A stretch of DNA of 64,000 bases from G963556115 sp963667375. GTDB taxonomy: Bacteria > Planctomycetota > SZUA-567. Positions 45,302-54,589 of this stretch are shown one piece after another. The stretch covers positions 2,356,001 to 2,420,000 of the forward strand of contig OY763323.1 of the NCBI GenBank assembly GCA_963667375.1, written 5' to 3'. Numbering within the stretch: the first letter of the stretch is position 1; the number at the start of each line of letters is the position of its first letter. A model generated the notes under the pieces. That model had not been told where the DNA came from. It was given only the letters and a program-made list of their open reading frames with translations, and did not search any database. A program made the translations under genes and the position numbers.

Positions 45302-46081
45302 ATGGCCTATGAATTCAGCGGTGCTAAATATGATAAGGCTTCAGGGCATCAGCAGCAGTGGGGCGAGAGGCTGCTGGCAGAATTGTCTTTAGATGGAGGC
45401 GAGCATATCCTGGATCTCGGCTGCGGCAATGGGAGGCTCAGTGCGGATCTGGCGGCGCTTGTACCGCAGGGGCGAGTGACTGCAATTGATACGTCCCGCG
45501 GCATGCTGGAGTTCGCCCGAGAAAATTATGCTGCGGCTAATCTCAGTTTTGAAGCTGGTGATATCGCCGGTATCAATTATACCGAAAGTTTTGATCTGGT
45601 CTTCTCGAACGCGGCTTTACACTGGGTACCGGGGCATTCTGAATTGTTGCATCGGGTTTTCAAAGCTTTGCGCCCCGGAGGGAAAGTCCGTTTTAATTTT
45701 GCGGCTTCCGGGAATTGTACTAATTTTTTCAGGGAGGTGCGAGCGGTTATGCGTTTTCCGGAATTCTCCAGATATTTTGCGGATTTTTCCTGGCCATGGT
45801 ATATGCCGGAGGTATCAGAGTATCAGGAGCTGCTGGCCGCTGGTGAGTTTAAAAAGTTCAAGGTCTGGGGAGAGAATGCGGATCATTATTTTTCAGATGC
45901 TGCTGCGATAACCGGCTGGGTAGAACAGCCTAGTCTTGTACCCTTTATGGGGTTTTTGCCGGCAGATATTAAGGAAAATTTTCGTGATATTGTGGTGCAG
46001 CGGGTTATTGAGGCGACACAGCAGGTTGACGGCAGATGTTTTGAGAACTTCAGAAGAATAAATATGCTCGCTGAAAAATAG
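45302..46081 (+). CDS. SAM-dependent methyltransferase (class I)
   Basis: This 259-residue class I methyltransferase has motif I LDLGCGNGRLSADLA near residue 39, motif II TAIDTSRGMLEFAREN, FEAGDI, and a motif IV region FDLVFSNAALHWVPGH. The layout resembles trans-aconitate 2-methyltransferase (Tam) and similar small-molecule enzymes. The substrate is not clear. It lies just after the GT2-GtrA gene and may belong to the same envelope-modification unit. Confidence 0.82.
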   Translation: MAYEFSGAKYDKASGHQQQWGERLLAELSLDGGEHILDLGCGNGRLSADLAALVPQGRVTAIDTSRGMLEFARENYAAANLSFEAGDIAGINYTESFDLVFSNAALHWVPGHSELLHRVFKALRPGGKVRFNFAASGNCTNFFREVRAVMRFPEFSRYFADFSWPWYMPEVSEYQELLAAGEFKKFKVWGENADHYFSDAAAITGWVEQPSLVPFMGFLPADIKENFRDIVVQRVIEATQQVDGRCFENFRRINMLAEK

Positions 46082-46266
46082 TGCCAAATATGTCAGGTAC
46101 TTTTCCTTAAGTTATCATTATGGCAGAAATTGTAAATTTTTTCTTGTTAAATAGGTGTCATCCTCTAAAATAGAATTATCTTGGGGATAATTAATTATCA
46201 ATTAAATAAAATCAGTAAACTGTTGTCGGATAAATTTTAGGTTCAATTTTATGAGGAGTTTTAAAG

Positions 46267-47505
46267 ATGAGCGATAAGCTTGTTGGAAACGCAATTGTTT
46301 TTACCCAGGGTGGTCCTACTGCTGTGATCAATGCCAGCTGGGTTGGAGTTGTTGAAGGTCTGGCTGATGCTGCAGAAGTTACAGGTATCTGGGGCAGCCT
46401 TCACGGTATTGACGGTATCTTGAATGAAGAGTTTGTAGATCTTAGAGAACAGAGTGTTCATACTCTAAATGCTATCGCTCACACTCCTGCTACTGCACTC
46501 GGTTCAACACGTCATAAGCCAAACAATGCAGATAATATGAAGATGCTTGAGGTCTTTGAAAAGTATAATATCCGTTATGTCTTCGGTGCAGGCGGTAACG
46601 ATACTTCCGAGTCTCTAGACATCATCAATGATGCGGCTAAAGCTAAAGAGTATGAATTGAGAATGTTCCATGTCTCAAAGACCGTTGATAATGATCTTAT
46701 GGAAAATGATCATACTCCAGGATATGCTTCAGCTGCTCGTTACGTTGCCAACGCTTTCCGCGGTGCTGATCTGGATAACAAAGCTTTTGGCGGTGTTTAC
46801 ATCGGTGTTTGTATGGGACGTCATGCTGGTTTTCTGACTGCCGCTGCTTCACTGGGTAAAGAATTCAAAGATTCAGGTCCTCATTTCATCTATGTTCCAG
46901 AGGTTGCTTTTGATATTGATCAGTTCGTCAAGGATGTTGCTGAAAAATACAAGGAAATCGGTCGTTGTGTTATCGCTGTTTCAGAAGGTATTGAAGATAA
47001 AGACGGTACTCCAATTCTTGCACTGCTCTCAAAGGATGAGCTGGAAGCTGACAGCCATGGTAATGTTCAGCTCTCAGGTACCGGGGCGCTGGCAGATGCG
47101 TTAGTTGGCAGACTCAAGGAATACTTCAAGGCCAACGGCATTGAAGATAACCTGCGTGCACGTGGTGATACCTTCGGCTACCTGCAGCGTTCATGGCCTG
47201 ACCAGAGTGCTGTAGACCGTGAGGAAGCCCTCAATGTCGGACGTACTGCTGCGAAGGAAGCTCTGAGTGGAAACGTCGATGGTTCTATCGCTATTCAGCG
47301 TGTAAGTACTGCTCCATATGAAGCTAAATTTGTACGTGTCCCTCTCAAGGCGGTTGCGGGTAAGACTCGTCATCTTCCTAAAGAGCATATCAATGCTGCC
47401 GGTAACAATGTTACTGAAGAATTCATCAAGTGGGGCAAGCCACTTATTGGTGAGCTGGTTGAGATCGGTGAGCTTGACATGAGCAAAGCTGTTGCTAAGA
47501 AATAA
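46267..47505 (+). CDS. PPi-dependent 6-phosphofructokinase
   Basis: This 412-residue phosphofructokinase of the PPi-type clade phosphorylates fructose 6-phosphate using pyrophosphate, reversibly. It has TQGGPTAVINASWVG at the N-terminus. FGAGGNDTSES carries Asp where ATP-dependent enzymes have Gly, and KTVDNDL gives the PPi-type Lys. Other conserved pieces are GRHAGFLTAAASL and YVPEVAFD. An AGGAGT ribosome site precedes the ATG. Its codons look biased toward abundant tRNAs (GGT, GCT, CGT), as expected of a highly expressed glycolytic enzyme. A strong terminator follows. Confidence 0.92.
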   Translation: MSDKLVGNAIVFTQGGPTAVINASWVGVVEGLADAAEVTGIWGSLHGIDGILNEEFVDLREQSVHTLNAIAHTPATALGSTRHKPNNADNMKMLEVFEKYNIRYVFGAGGNDTSESLDIINDAAKAKEYELRMFHVSKTVDNDLMENDHTPGYASAARYVANAFRGADLDNKAFGGVYIGVCMGRHAGFLTAAASLGKEFKDSGPHFIYVPEVAFDIDQFVKDVAEKYKEIGRCVIAVSEGIEDKDGTPILALLSKDELEADSHGNVQLSGTGALADALVGRLKEYFKANGIEDNLRARGDTFGYLQRSWPDQSAVDREEALNVGRTAAKEALSGNVDGSIAIQRVSTAPYEAKFVRVPLKAVAGKTRHLPKEHINAAGNNVTEEFIKWGKPLIGELVEIGELDMSKAVAKK

Positions 47506-47540
47506 TTACCCGTTGTTTTTTTGCACATTCTAAAAACTAT

Positions 47541-47584
47541 ACAGCTGCCACTGAATTTTCTGATTCGGTGGCAGCTGTTTTTTT
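47541..47584 (+). terminator. rho-independent terminator after the PPi-PFK gene
   Basis: A 16-bp stem (ACAGCTGCCACTGAAT with ATTCGGTGGCAGCTGT, one G-U pair) is followed by seven Ts. Confidence 0.93.
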
Positions 47585-47611
47585 AAATATTATTCTTCTG
47601 CTTTAAAAATA

Positions 47612-48160
47612 CTATTTATTATCTGGAGAAATATGCAGAATGCTGTAGGTTGTTCCCGGTATATCTGCGGCTGCGGTGAAATCCTTCAGAAAATAGAAGG
47701 CCGAATATTTCCAGCTTTCGGGGTTGTATATTAACAGCATTTCTGTATCTGGTAACTGCGGTATTTCTGCCGTCAGCTGAGCGTTAAGGTTCTTCAAGCT
47801 TGCTTGTTGAGCGATGTCTCCCGAGTATTCAAAAATATATTGACACTCAGAAATTCTAGGTGAAATCATATTAATCAGGGGTATACCAATACGGACTTTC
47901 TGCCAGCCGAAGGAACCTAGTATATTATCATAGAAGCCTTCAAATAGAAATTTATTGAGTCCCAAGTTATTCTTCCAAAGGTAGAGCGGGGCATAACTGT
48001 TACCGATGTTGGTATTGAGGTTTTTCTCTGAAATAAGGTAGAATTTATATTTCAAGTCGGTAAATCCATCGGTTTTAAATCCGTTATTTTTTATGCGGCT
48101 GCGGATAATATTCATGTCATAATCAGCGGGAAGATTGATTTTGTACTGGGTTGTAAACAC
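47612..48160 (-). CDS. DUF4865-like protein
   Basis: This 182-residue protein starts at a GTG after GGAG. It opens MFTTQYKINLPADYDMNIIRSRIKNNGFKTDGF. With YAPLYLWKNNLGLNKFLFEGFYDNILGSFGWQKVRIG, this resembles my recollection of the DUF4865 family, small cytoplasmic proteins of unknown function. No signal peptide or membrane segment is present. It lies about 60 bases downstream of bioA on the same strand and may be co-transcribed. Confidence 0.65.
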   Translation of the reverse strand: MFTTQYKINLPADYDMNIIRSRIKNNGFKTDGFTDLKYKFYLISEKNLNTNIGNSYAPLYLWKNNLGLNKFLFEGFYDNILGSFGWQKVRIGIPLINMISPRISECQYIFEYSGDIAQQASLKNLNAQLTAEIPQLPDTEMLLIYNPESWKYSAFYFLKDFTAAADIPGTTYSILHISPDNK

Positions 48161-48221
48161 GGTATGCTCCTTTCAAAGGTTGGAGTTACTGACCGGTGGG
48201 TACATCTTAATAAGCCCGGGA

Positions 48222-49502
48222 CTAGGCGCTAAAGTATCTGGAGTCCAGTGACTGGATTAGAACGGTACAGAGCTTCTCAAGCTGCTGCTGGGTAATAATA
48301 TATGGCGGCATAATGTAAATAAGTCTGCCGAATGGCCTGATCCAGACACCGTTATCGACAAAGAAACGTTGAATCTTTGCCGTATCCACCGGCTGTACTG
48401 TCTCTACCACTCCTATTGCTCCAAGCACTCTGACATCACTTACCAGCGGTGAATTCAGAGCCGGGGTCAGATTATCCCTGAGGGTTTTCTGGATAGCAGT
48501 TACTTTTTCCTGCCAGTTACTCTGCAGTAAGAGGTCTATGCTGGCAGCGGCAGTAGCTGTAGCCAGCGGATTGGCCATAAATGTCGGGCCATGCATCAGC
48601 GTACCGATCTGTTCAGCGATTCTGCAGCTGGTGATGGTTGCAGCAAGAGTCATATAACCACCTGTAATCGCTTTACCAACGCAGAGAATATCAGGAAGAA
48701 CAGCGGTATGCTCGAACGCAAAAAGTTTGCCGGTACGGCCGAAGCCGGTAGCAATTTCATCAAAAATCAGGAGAATATTGTAGTGATCGCAGAGCTTACG
48801 TACTTTATTCAGATATTCACCCGCATAAAACCACATGCCGCCGGCTCCCTGTACTATTGGTTCAAGAATTATCGCGGCGATACGCTGGTGTTTTTCTGCC
48901 AGGAGGGCTTCAAGCTCATTGAGGTCGTCAGGGATAAGCTCTTCCCCGAATCTGCTCTGGGGGCGATTGACAAAATTATGCTTGGGAAGAAATTCAGCGA
49001 AGAGATAATGCATACCGTTATCAGGATCGGTAACAGACATTGCTCCGGTGGTGTCGCCATGATAGCCGCCACGAATGGTTATGAATTCTTTTCGCTCCGG
49101 CTGTGCTGAGTTCTGCCAGTATTGCAGCGCCATCTTGAGTGCTACTTCTACCGCTACTGAACCGGAATCGGCGAAGAACAGGGAATCGAATTTTTCCGGA
49201 AGCAGCTCGAGAACTTTACGTGCCGCTTCTGTCGCTGAATCATGGCTGATACCGCCGAACATGACATGTGACATCCGTGAAAGCTGGTCAGTAACCGCCT
49301 TATTGAGTACTGGATGGTTATATCCGTGAATCGCACACCACCAGGAGGACATTCCGTCGATCAGTTTGCGGGAGTCTGTAAGTTCAAGGGTTACGCCATG
49401 GGCGGATTTAATATTATAACACGGGAGCGGATCTTTTAGTGAAGTATAAGGATGCCAGATATGGCGGCGGTCGAATTCGGCGTTATCTGTGGTATACTTC
49501 AC
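48222..49502 (-). CDS. bioA: adenosylmethionine-8-amino-7-oxononanoate aminotransferase
   Basis: This is a 426-residue PLP-dependent class III aminotransferase of biotin synthesis. It opens RHIWHPYTSLKDPLP, typical of BioA. It has the SSWWCAIHGYNHP loop, GDTTGAMSVTDP, IFDEIATGFGRTG, and the PLP Lys in VGKAITGGYMTLAAT. It overlaps bioD by four bases, so the two are translationally coupled. Only these two biotin genes lie in the window. Confidence 0.94.
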   Translation of the reverse strand: MKYTTDNAEFDRRHIWHPYTSLKDPLPCYNIKSAHGVTLELTDSRKLIDGMSSWWCAIHGYNHPVLNKAVTDQLSRMSHVMFGGISHDSATEAARKVLELLPEKFDSLFFADSGSVAVEVALKMALQYWQNSAQPERKEFITIRGGYHGDTTGAMSVTDPDNGMHYLFAEFLPKHNFVNRPQSRFGEELIPDDLNELEALLAEKHQRIAAIILEPIVQGAGGMWFYAGEYLNKVRKLCDHYNILLIFDEIATGFGRTGKLFAFEHTAVLPDILCVGKAITGGYMTLAATITSCRIAEQIGTLMHGPTFMANPLATATAAASIDLLLQSNWQEKVTAIQKTLRDNLTPALNSPLVSDVRVLGAIGVVETVQPVDTAKIQRFFVDNGVWIRPFGRLIYIMPPYIITQQQLEKLCTVLIQSLDSRYFSA

Positions 49503-50257
49503 CTGACATGCTCCAGTGAGATAATGTGTTCAACAATAGGGATCAGGCTGTCGGAGGTGTAATCCCAGAACTTTTTATTATTGCGGGTGAAATCCTCACA
49601 GTATGGAATTTCTGAAATTACCGGAATTCCGGTATAGTTTGAAATTATCTTGGGATTATCCTCGCGAATATAGGCGTCACTCTCGGTAACGGCGGTAGTG
49701 TTGTTCATAATTATGCCGAGCGGCGGAATTTCTTTATTTACCAGCGCTTCAATTGAGAGCAATGCTTCATTTACGCAGCCCAGGCGGTTATCTGTGACCA
49801 GCAGCGGTTCATAGCGCAGCATTACCGCCAGATCGCGGAAGGTCTCGCTGGGATTGATTGGAACCATCAGACCTCCGGCACCTTCTACTATTACCAGATC
49901 ATAATTATTTTCAATATCTTTTATATCGCAGAAGAGTCTGCTGATAGAAATATCCTCTTCTTTGGTGACATATGATGCAAGATGTGGAGAACAGGCAGGA
50001 AGATACGAGTAGCTGTAATGTTTGCGCAGTTCCTGGGCTTCGTTCTCATCTTCAGCGCAGATTCTGGCCACAAAATCAAGATCAGGAAGAACAAGATGGG
50101 GTTTTCCGTCTGAACTTATCTCGGTAAAACATCCGGTCTGTACCGGCTTGTATACGGTGGCGTTGATACCAAGTTTTTTGGCACCAAGCAGAAGTGAGGT
50201 TGTGACCACGGTTTTACCAATATCTGTTCCGCAGCCGGTAAGAAATATACCGCACAT
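49499..50257 (-). CDS. bioD: ATP-dependent dethiobiotin synthetase
   Basis: This 252-residue BioD family enzyme closes the ureido ring of dethiobiotin. It has the P-loop TGCGTDIGKTVVTTSLL at residues 8-24, the substrate region YKPVQTG, and VEGAGGLMVPI near residue 120. It precedes bioA with an ATGA overlap. XthA lies upstream on the same strand with 36 bases between, so a polycistronic transcript xthA-bioD-bioA is possible. Confidence 0.93.
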   Translation of the reverse strand: MCGIFLTGCGTDIGKTVVTTSLLLGAKKLGINATVYKPVQTGCFTEISSDGKPHLVLPDLDFVARICAEDENEAQELRKHYSYSYLPACSPHLASYVTKEEDISISRLFCDIKDIENNYDLVIVEGAGGLMVPINPSETFRDLAVMLRYEPLLVTDNRLGCVNEALLSIEALVNKEIPPLGIIMNNTTAVTESDAYIREDNPKIISNYTGIPVISEIPYCEDFTRNNKKFWDYTSDSLIPIVEHIISLEHVR

Positions 50258-50293
50258 AATACAATTCCTGTCGTTTAATTATAACACTAATCT

Positions 50294-51064
50294 TTAAAGC
50301 GAAAAATCCGCGTATACAAAAGTATGATCTGAGGGTTTTTCGCGTAATCTCGGTTCAATATCAACCTCGCAGTCGGTGGCCTTATCGGTTACTCCCGCGG
50401 TGGCGAGGATATGGTCTATTCTCCAGCCGAGTTTTCGGTTTACTGCATCCCTGACCCGGTAATCCCAGTAGGTGTAGGTGTCTGGCTCGGGGAGAAACTT
50501 CCGGAAGATATCGTTAAAGCCGAATTCACACACCTTCGTGAAGGCATCAATCACCTCCTGACAATGACAGACGTGTCCCCAGATGCGTTTGGAGTCATGT
50601 ACGTCAATCGCTTTCGGCGCAACATTCAGATCGCCGACCCAGATTACTTCCTGCCCGGCAAGATTATTATCAAGATACTTCCGTAACCGTGCCAGCCATT
50701 CCAGCTTGAAACCGAACATTTCATGATCGACGGCTCTTCCCTGCGGTACATAGGTATTGAGCAGATTTATCTTGCCGAATCTGGCATGAGCCATGCGGGT
50801 ACAGCTTTCTCCGTTATCATCGCCCAGTCCGAAACTTATCATATCCGGTACTTTTTTACTTATGACTGCTACTCCATTATAAGATTTTTCACCACAAAAT
50901 TCAACATGCCAGCCGGCAGAATTCAATATTTCAGCAGGAAAGTCCTTATCCTGAGACTTCGTCTCCTGCACTGCAAGTATATCCGGCTGTTTAGCTTCAA
51001 GCCAGTCAAGAACAGCCGGCAGGCGGGTACGTATAGAATTTGCATTGAAGGTTGCAATCCGCAT
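50294..51064 (-). CDS. xthA: exodeoxyribonuclease III
   Basis: This 256-residue member of the ExoIII/AP endonuclease family has RIATFNANSIRTRLPAVLDWL, VQETKSQD (metal-binding Glu), GDLNVAPKAIDVHD, and WRIDHILAT followed by PSDHTFVYADF (catalytic His). It repairs abasic sites. It starts 10 bases after the Ser/Thr kinase stop, with GGAGAGCAGT upstream. Confidence 0.93.
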   Translation of the reverse strand: MRIATFNANSIRTRLPAVLDWLEAKQPDILAVQETKSQDKDFPAEILNSAGWHVEFCGEKSYNGVAVISKKVPDMISFGLGDDNGESCTRMAHARFGKINLLNTYVPQGRAVDHEMFGFKLEWLARLRKYLDNNLAGQEVIWVGDLNVAPKAIDVHDSKRIWGHVCHCQEVIDAFTKVCEFGFNDIFRKFLPEPDTYTYWDYRVRDAVNRKLGWRIDHILATAGVTDKATDCEVDIEPRLREKPSDHTFVYADFSL

Positions 51065-51074
51065 ACTGCTCTCC

Positions 51075-52355
51075 TTATAGAATATCGAGTAATTTACAGA
51101 TAAACACGACGATGATAGAGAAACCTAGAGCCGCCGCGGCTCCAATAATAAAACCGGTATACTTGCTGTTTCTGTTCTTCCATTTACGCAGGCGGTCAAC
51201 CGGTGAATACTGCATGGCGGTTACTTCTCTGTTCTCAAGATAAGCTTTAAGGTCGTCAGAGAGCAGCTCGGCGCTCTGATAGCGGTCGTCCGGATCGGGC
51301 ATGGTACATTTGGCAATGATTGCCTGCAACTCACCGGGAACATGAATTTTTTTATTCAGAACGCGGGCGTCAATCGGACCAGCTCTGCCTACCTGCTTTA
51401 GAGTAATTGCCGGTTCGGTGCTTCTGAAGACTCTGACCAGGGTAATGATCTCGGCAAGGAGAAGCCCAAGAGAAAAGATATCAGAAGCCGGTCCGATACG
51501 GTCAAGTTCCCCGCGGGCCTGTTCCGGGCTCATATATGAAGGCGTTCCGGCGATTGAGCCGACCATGGTGCTCATCGAGTGATTATTACGGACGGTTGAT
51601 ATTTCGCTGGGTTTAACCACTGAGCTGTCACCCATCACCTTGGCCAGTCCCCAGTCCATGATCTGAATTTCTCCATATTCACCGATAATAATATTATCCG
51701 GTTTCAGATCGCGGTGTACTACTCCGCGGCTATGTGCATACGCGATACCGTTACAGAGATTAGAAAACCGTCTGAGCAGGCGTTTGCGGTAACGTACAAA
51801 ATCTTTGGAGTTATCCACCCGTCGTTCGTTGATAACTTCTGAAAGGAGTTTGCCGCGTACCTTTTTCATAGTGAAATATGGCAGCCCCCCGGGCATTATA
51901 CCGATTTCGTGAACCGGAACGATCGTAGGGTGTTCCAGTTGGGCAATTATCTGGGCTTCGGCGATAAATCTGGCGATGCGGTCACGGTCAAGACCACTGC
52001 TTTCCTGCAGAATCTTGATTGCAACGTTACGCTTGAGGTGTTCATCTGTCGCTTCAATTACCTGACCGATAGCGCCGCGTCCAAGTTCATCATGCATGAT
52101 ATAGCGGGCCATTATCTCCTGCGCTTCTTCGGGTTCATAAGAGATGGTCGGTGTGGCGTCGGAGAGATGCTGGAGAAATTTTTCGAGTTCTCCCTGAGTC
52201 TTTTTCCCCGGTGAAAGAATGCGGTTTGAATCAACCTTCTTTACTTCTGGAGCGATGTCAAGAGTATCACCTGAGGAAAATCCATGAAGCTCATCGTGTT
52301 CATGATCAGGGTTCATGATGATATGTGTCTCATCAGATTTAGGTTCGTCTTTCAT
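51075..52355 (-). CDS. serine/threonine protein kinase with C-terminal membrane anchor
   Basis: This 426-residue Hanks-type kinase has a 90-residue polar N-terminus. The kinase domain has the glycine loop GRGAIGQV, AIKIL, the catalytic VVHRDLKPDNI, and a DWG in place of DFG (MDWGLAK). SPEQARGE is at the end of the activation segment. One transmembrane helix near the C-terminus (YTGFIIGAAAALGFSIIVVFICKLL) anchors it with almost nothing outside, so there is no external sensor domain. The ATG at 52355 follows GGGAAC. DWGLAK is common in PVC-group kinases. Confidence 0.88.
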   Translation of the reverse strand: MKDEPKSDETHIIMNPDHEHDELHGFSSGDTLDIAPEVKKVDSNRILSPGKKTQGELEKFLQHLSDATPTISYEPEEAQEIMARYIMHDELGRGAIGQVIEATDEHLKRNVAIKILQESSGLDRDRIARFIAEAQIIAQLEHPTIVPVHEIGIMPGGLPYFTMKKVRGKLLSEVINERRVDNSKDFVRYRKRLLRRFSNLCNGIAYAHSRGVVHRDLKPDNIIIGEYGEIQIMDWGLAKVMGDSSVVKPSEISTVRNNHSMSTMVGSIAGTPSYMSPEQARGELDRIGPASDIFSLGLLLAEIITLVRVFRSTEPAITLKQVGRAGPIDARVLNKKIHVPGELQAIIAKCTMPDPDDRYQSAELLSDDLKAYLENREVTAMQYSPVDRLRKWKNRNSKYTGFIIGAAAALGFSIIVVFICKLLDIL

Positions 52356-52781
52356 ATGTTCCCTATCAATCCTTGGTTTATGAATAAAAAACTTTTGGCA
52401 CCGGAAATTACAATTCAACTTTCGCTGAATATTATATACGTTTTAAGCGCTGGAATAAAGAAGAAAAACGTTAAACCTGTGTATAATGATTTAGTTTTAA
52501 ACATATTATCATTTATTGTGCAGAACTGAGAGCTTCACAGAGCCTTGCGTTAACTTCTTGCTTGACAAATGTATCTTAATAACTAATATTAATATAAGTT
52601 TATTCGGTTATGGTGGATTTTCAAGTTAATATTGCATTAGAAGGCAGTTCTCTCGCAGCAGAGTGGAACAGTTGATTCTTGGCGGCAGGGAATATTGACT
52701 GAGAATTTATTATCCGACCTATGTGTGGTACTTGTAGTTATAATTTTCAGTGTTTAATTCTTATATATCGGGAGTGAAAAC
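52356..52781. other. divergent intergenic region
   Basis: This 426-base gap contains a possible promoter, TTGACA (52562-52567) and TAATAT (52584-52589), 16 bases apart. It lies about 190 bases before the radical SAM gene. Nothing else is distinct. Confidence 0.45.
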
Positions 52782-54266
52782 TTGTTTAATTTAGGGAAAA
52801 TGAAAAACTTCTTACTGGCGAAAGGTATGGAAAAAGCATTGCCTTTTCTCTCCGATTACAGCCCTGATACTCTGATAAAATTGATTGATATGATGCGCAA
52901 ACGCGGTATTGAGCGCATGAAAGCATATCATAAAGGAACAGAGCAGGAACTGGCGAGACGGGTTGAGGGTGCAAATGCCTTTTTTGAAATGGTCAAAAGA
53001 AATCTTCCGCATTACAGTAAGGCAACTCAGAGAAATCTCTGTTACAATATGTATTACAATGCGATAACTTCTGGTGAGGATATACGGGAAGCGTACTTTA
53101 AGAGAAATGGCGAGTACCCTCCGTTCTTCCTGGCTATCTCTCCGTCAATGGCCTGTAACCTTCGTTGTTTTGGCTGTTATGCCTGGAAATATCCTAAGGA
53201 GAAGAGTCTCTCCAAGGAGAAGGTTCAGGAGATTATAACTGAAGCCAAGGAGAAGATGGGAATTTATTTCTTTACTATAACCGGTGGCGAACCTACTTTC
53301 TGGCCGCCTCTTGAGGAAATTATCCGCGAGAATTCCGACTGTTTCTTCCATGTCTATACTCATGGAATGAATATCGATGAAGCAACTGCTAAGAGATGGG
53401 CTGAATATGGTAATGTTCATCCTTCAATTTCAATTGAAGGCAGCCCGGAACTTACCGATGCCCGGCGCGGTGAAGGGGCGTATCAGAAAATCACCGAATC
53501 TATGGCGCGGCTGCGTGATAATGGTGTTCTTTTCGGTTTCTCAATTACCCATACTTCAAAGAATCATGACGTTGTCTGTTCCGGTGAATATATGGATGAG
53601 ATGATAAAGCTGGGGGCAAGTTACGGCTGGTTCTTCCAGTATCAGCCTATTGGACGTGATCCTGATCTGTCGCTGCTGCCTTCTGCTGAGCAGCGTTATG
53701 CCCGACGTGAGGCTGTTCTTCAGTTCCGCCGGGAAAAGCCGATTCTTACCTATGACTTCTGGAATGACGGCGATTCTTGTGAAGGTTGTATCGCTTGGGG
53801 GCGTAAGTATGTTCATATTACCGCTCAGGGACTGGTAGAGCCTTGTGTCTTTGTGCATTTTGCGGTTGACAGCATTCATGAAAAGTCTCTTGAAGAATGT
53901 CTAAACAGTTCATGCTTCAAGGATGCCAGAAAGCGTCAGCCTTTTACCAAAGATCTGCGTAGCCCATGTCCTCAGATTGATCAGCCACATGAACTCAAAG
54001 ATCTTTATGAAAAGTATAATATGAAGCCTACTCATGAAGGTGCTGAGAAGATAGTAACCGATCTGCATGACTTTGTTTGCAAGATGAGCCAGGATTATAA
54101 GGACATTCTGCCCAATGATGATGGTGCGGTTAAAGAGCACATGTCTAGTGAAGATAATAAAGGCGGTTTCTCCAAGGAGATAAGCAAAGAGGATATTTCA
54201 GGTATTGAGGATGTTGAAGTTCCATTTAAGGACGAAGTCGGAACTTATACCAGTACTAAGCGGTAA
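52782..54266 (+). CDS. radical SAM protein with C-terminal cysteine motifs
   Basis: This 494-residue radical SAM enzyme starts at TTG with GGGAG at the right spacing; an ATG six codons on is the alternative. An N-terminal helical part (1-110) precedes the cluster motif CNLRCFGC (Cys125, Cys129, Cys132), then TGGEPTFWPPL. CEGCIAWGRKYVHITAQGLVEPC near residue 330 resembles a SPASM-like auxiliary cluster region. The last 60 residues are acidic and look disordered. It stands alone between promoter and terminator. The substrate is unknown. Confidence 0.85.
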   Translation: MFNLGKMKNFLLAKGMEKALPFLSDYSPDTLIKLIDMMRKRGIERMKAYHKGTEQELARRVEGANAFFEMVKRNLPHYSKATQRNLCYNMYYNAITSGEDIREAYFKRNGEYPPFFLAISPSMACNLRCFGCYAWKYPKEKSLSKEKVQEIITEAKEKMGIYFFTITGGEPTFWPPLEEIIRENSDCFFHVYTHGMNIDEATAKRWAEYGNVHPSISIEGSPELTDARRGEGAYQKITESMARLRDNGVLFGFSITHTSKNHDVVCSGEYMDEMIKLGASYGWFFQYQPIGRDPDLSLLPSAEQRYARREAVLQFRREKPILTYDFWNDGDSCEGCIAWGRKYVHITAQGLVEPCVFVHFAVDSIHEKSLEECLNSSCFKDARKRQPFTKDLRSPCPQIDQPHELKDLYEKYNMKPTHEGAEKIVTDLHDFVCKMSQDYKDILPNDDGAVKEHMSSEDNKGGFSKEISKEDISGIEDVEVPFKDEVGTYTSTKR

Positions 54267-54292
54267 GATTTTCGCCTAATTATATTATTATG

Positions 54293-54324
54293 ATCAGGAT
54301 GGCTGTGGTCATCCTGATTTTTTT
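54293..54324 (+). terminator. rho-independent terminator after the radical SAM gene
   Basis: A perfect 9-bp stem (ATCAGGATG with CATCCTGAT) and an 8-base loop run into seven Ts. Confidence 0.9.
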
Positions 54325-54507
54325 GTATTTTTAGCTGCTATTTTGGTTTGAGACTATTATTATTAAATGGTTGTGTGCTTTTAAATAACTGCATTTCAGT
54401 TAAGTGGTTGCAGATTATTATGCTGGATGTTAAATTGTTGATTCTAGGATATAAATTTAACACCATCAAATTAGCAAACAAAGTTTTGTGTCGATTATCT
54501 AAAATAA

Positions 54508-54535
54508 TTGAAAAATATGTTTTTTGAATTATAAT
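54508..54535 (+). promoter_or_regulatory. sigma-70-type promoter of gnd
   Basis: TTGAAA (54508-54513) and a perfect TATAAT (54530-54535) are separated by 16 bases. Confidence 0.65.
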
Positions 54536-54589
54536 CAGAATATTGTTGAATATATAATACATTTACCTGAATTGAGCCGGGAGTAAATA

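Larger units (their letters stand above)
54267..54589. other. intergenic region with terminator and gnd promoter
   Basis: This is 323 bases holding the terminator of the radical SAM gene (54293-54324) and, 54 bases before gnd, a promoter at 54508-54535. The middle is AT-rich and plain. Confidence 0.6.

Noticed and set aside
48591..49109. 172-codon plus-strand open frame
   Set aside because: It lies inside bioA on the opposite strand; bioA is supported along its whole length.
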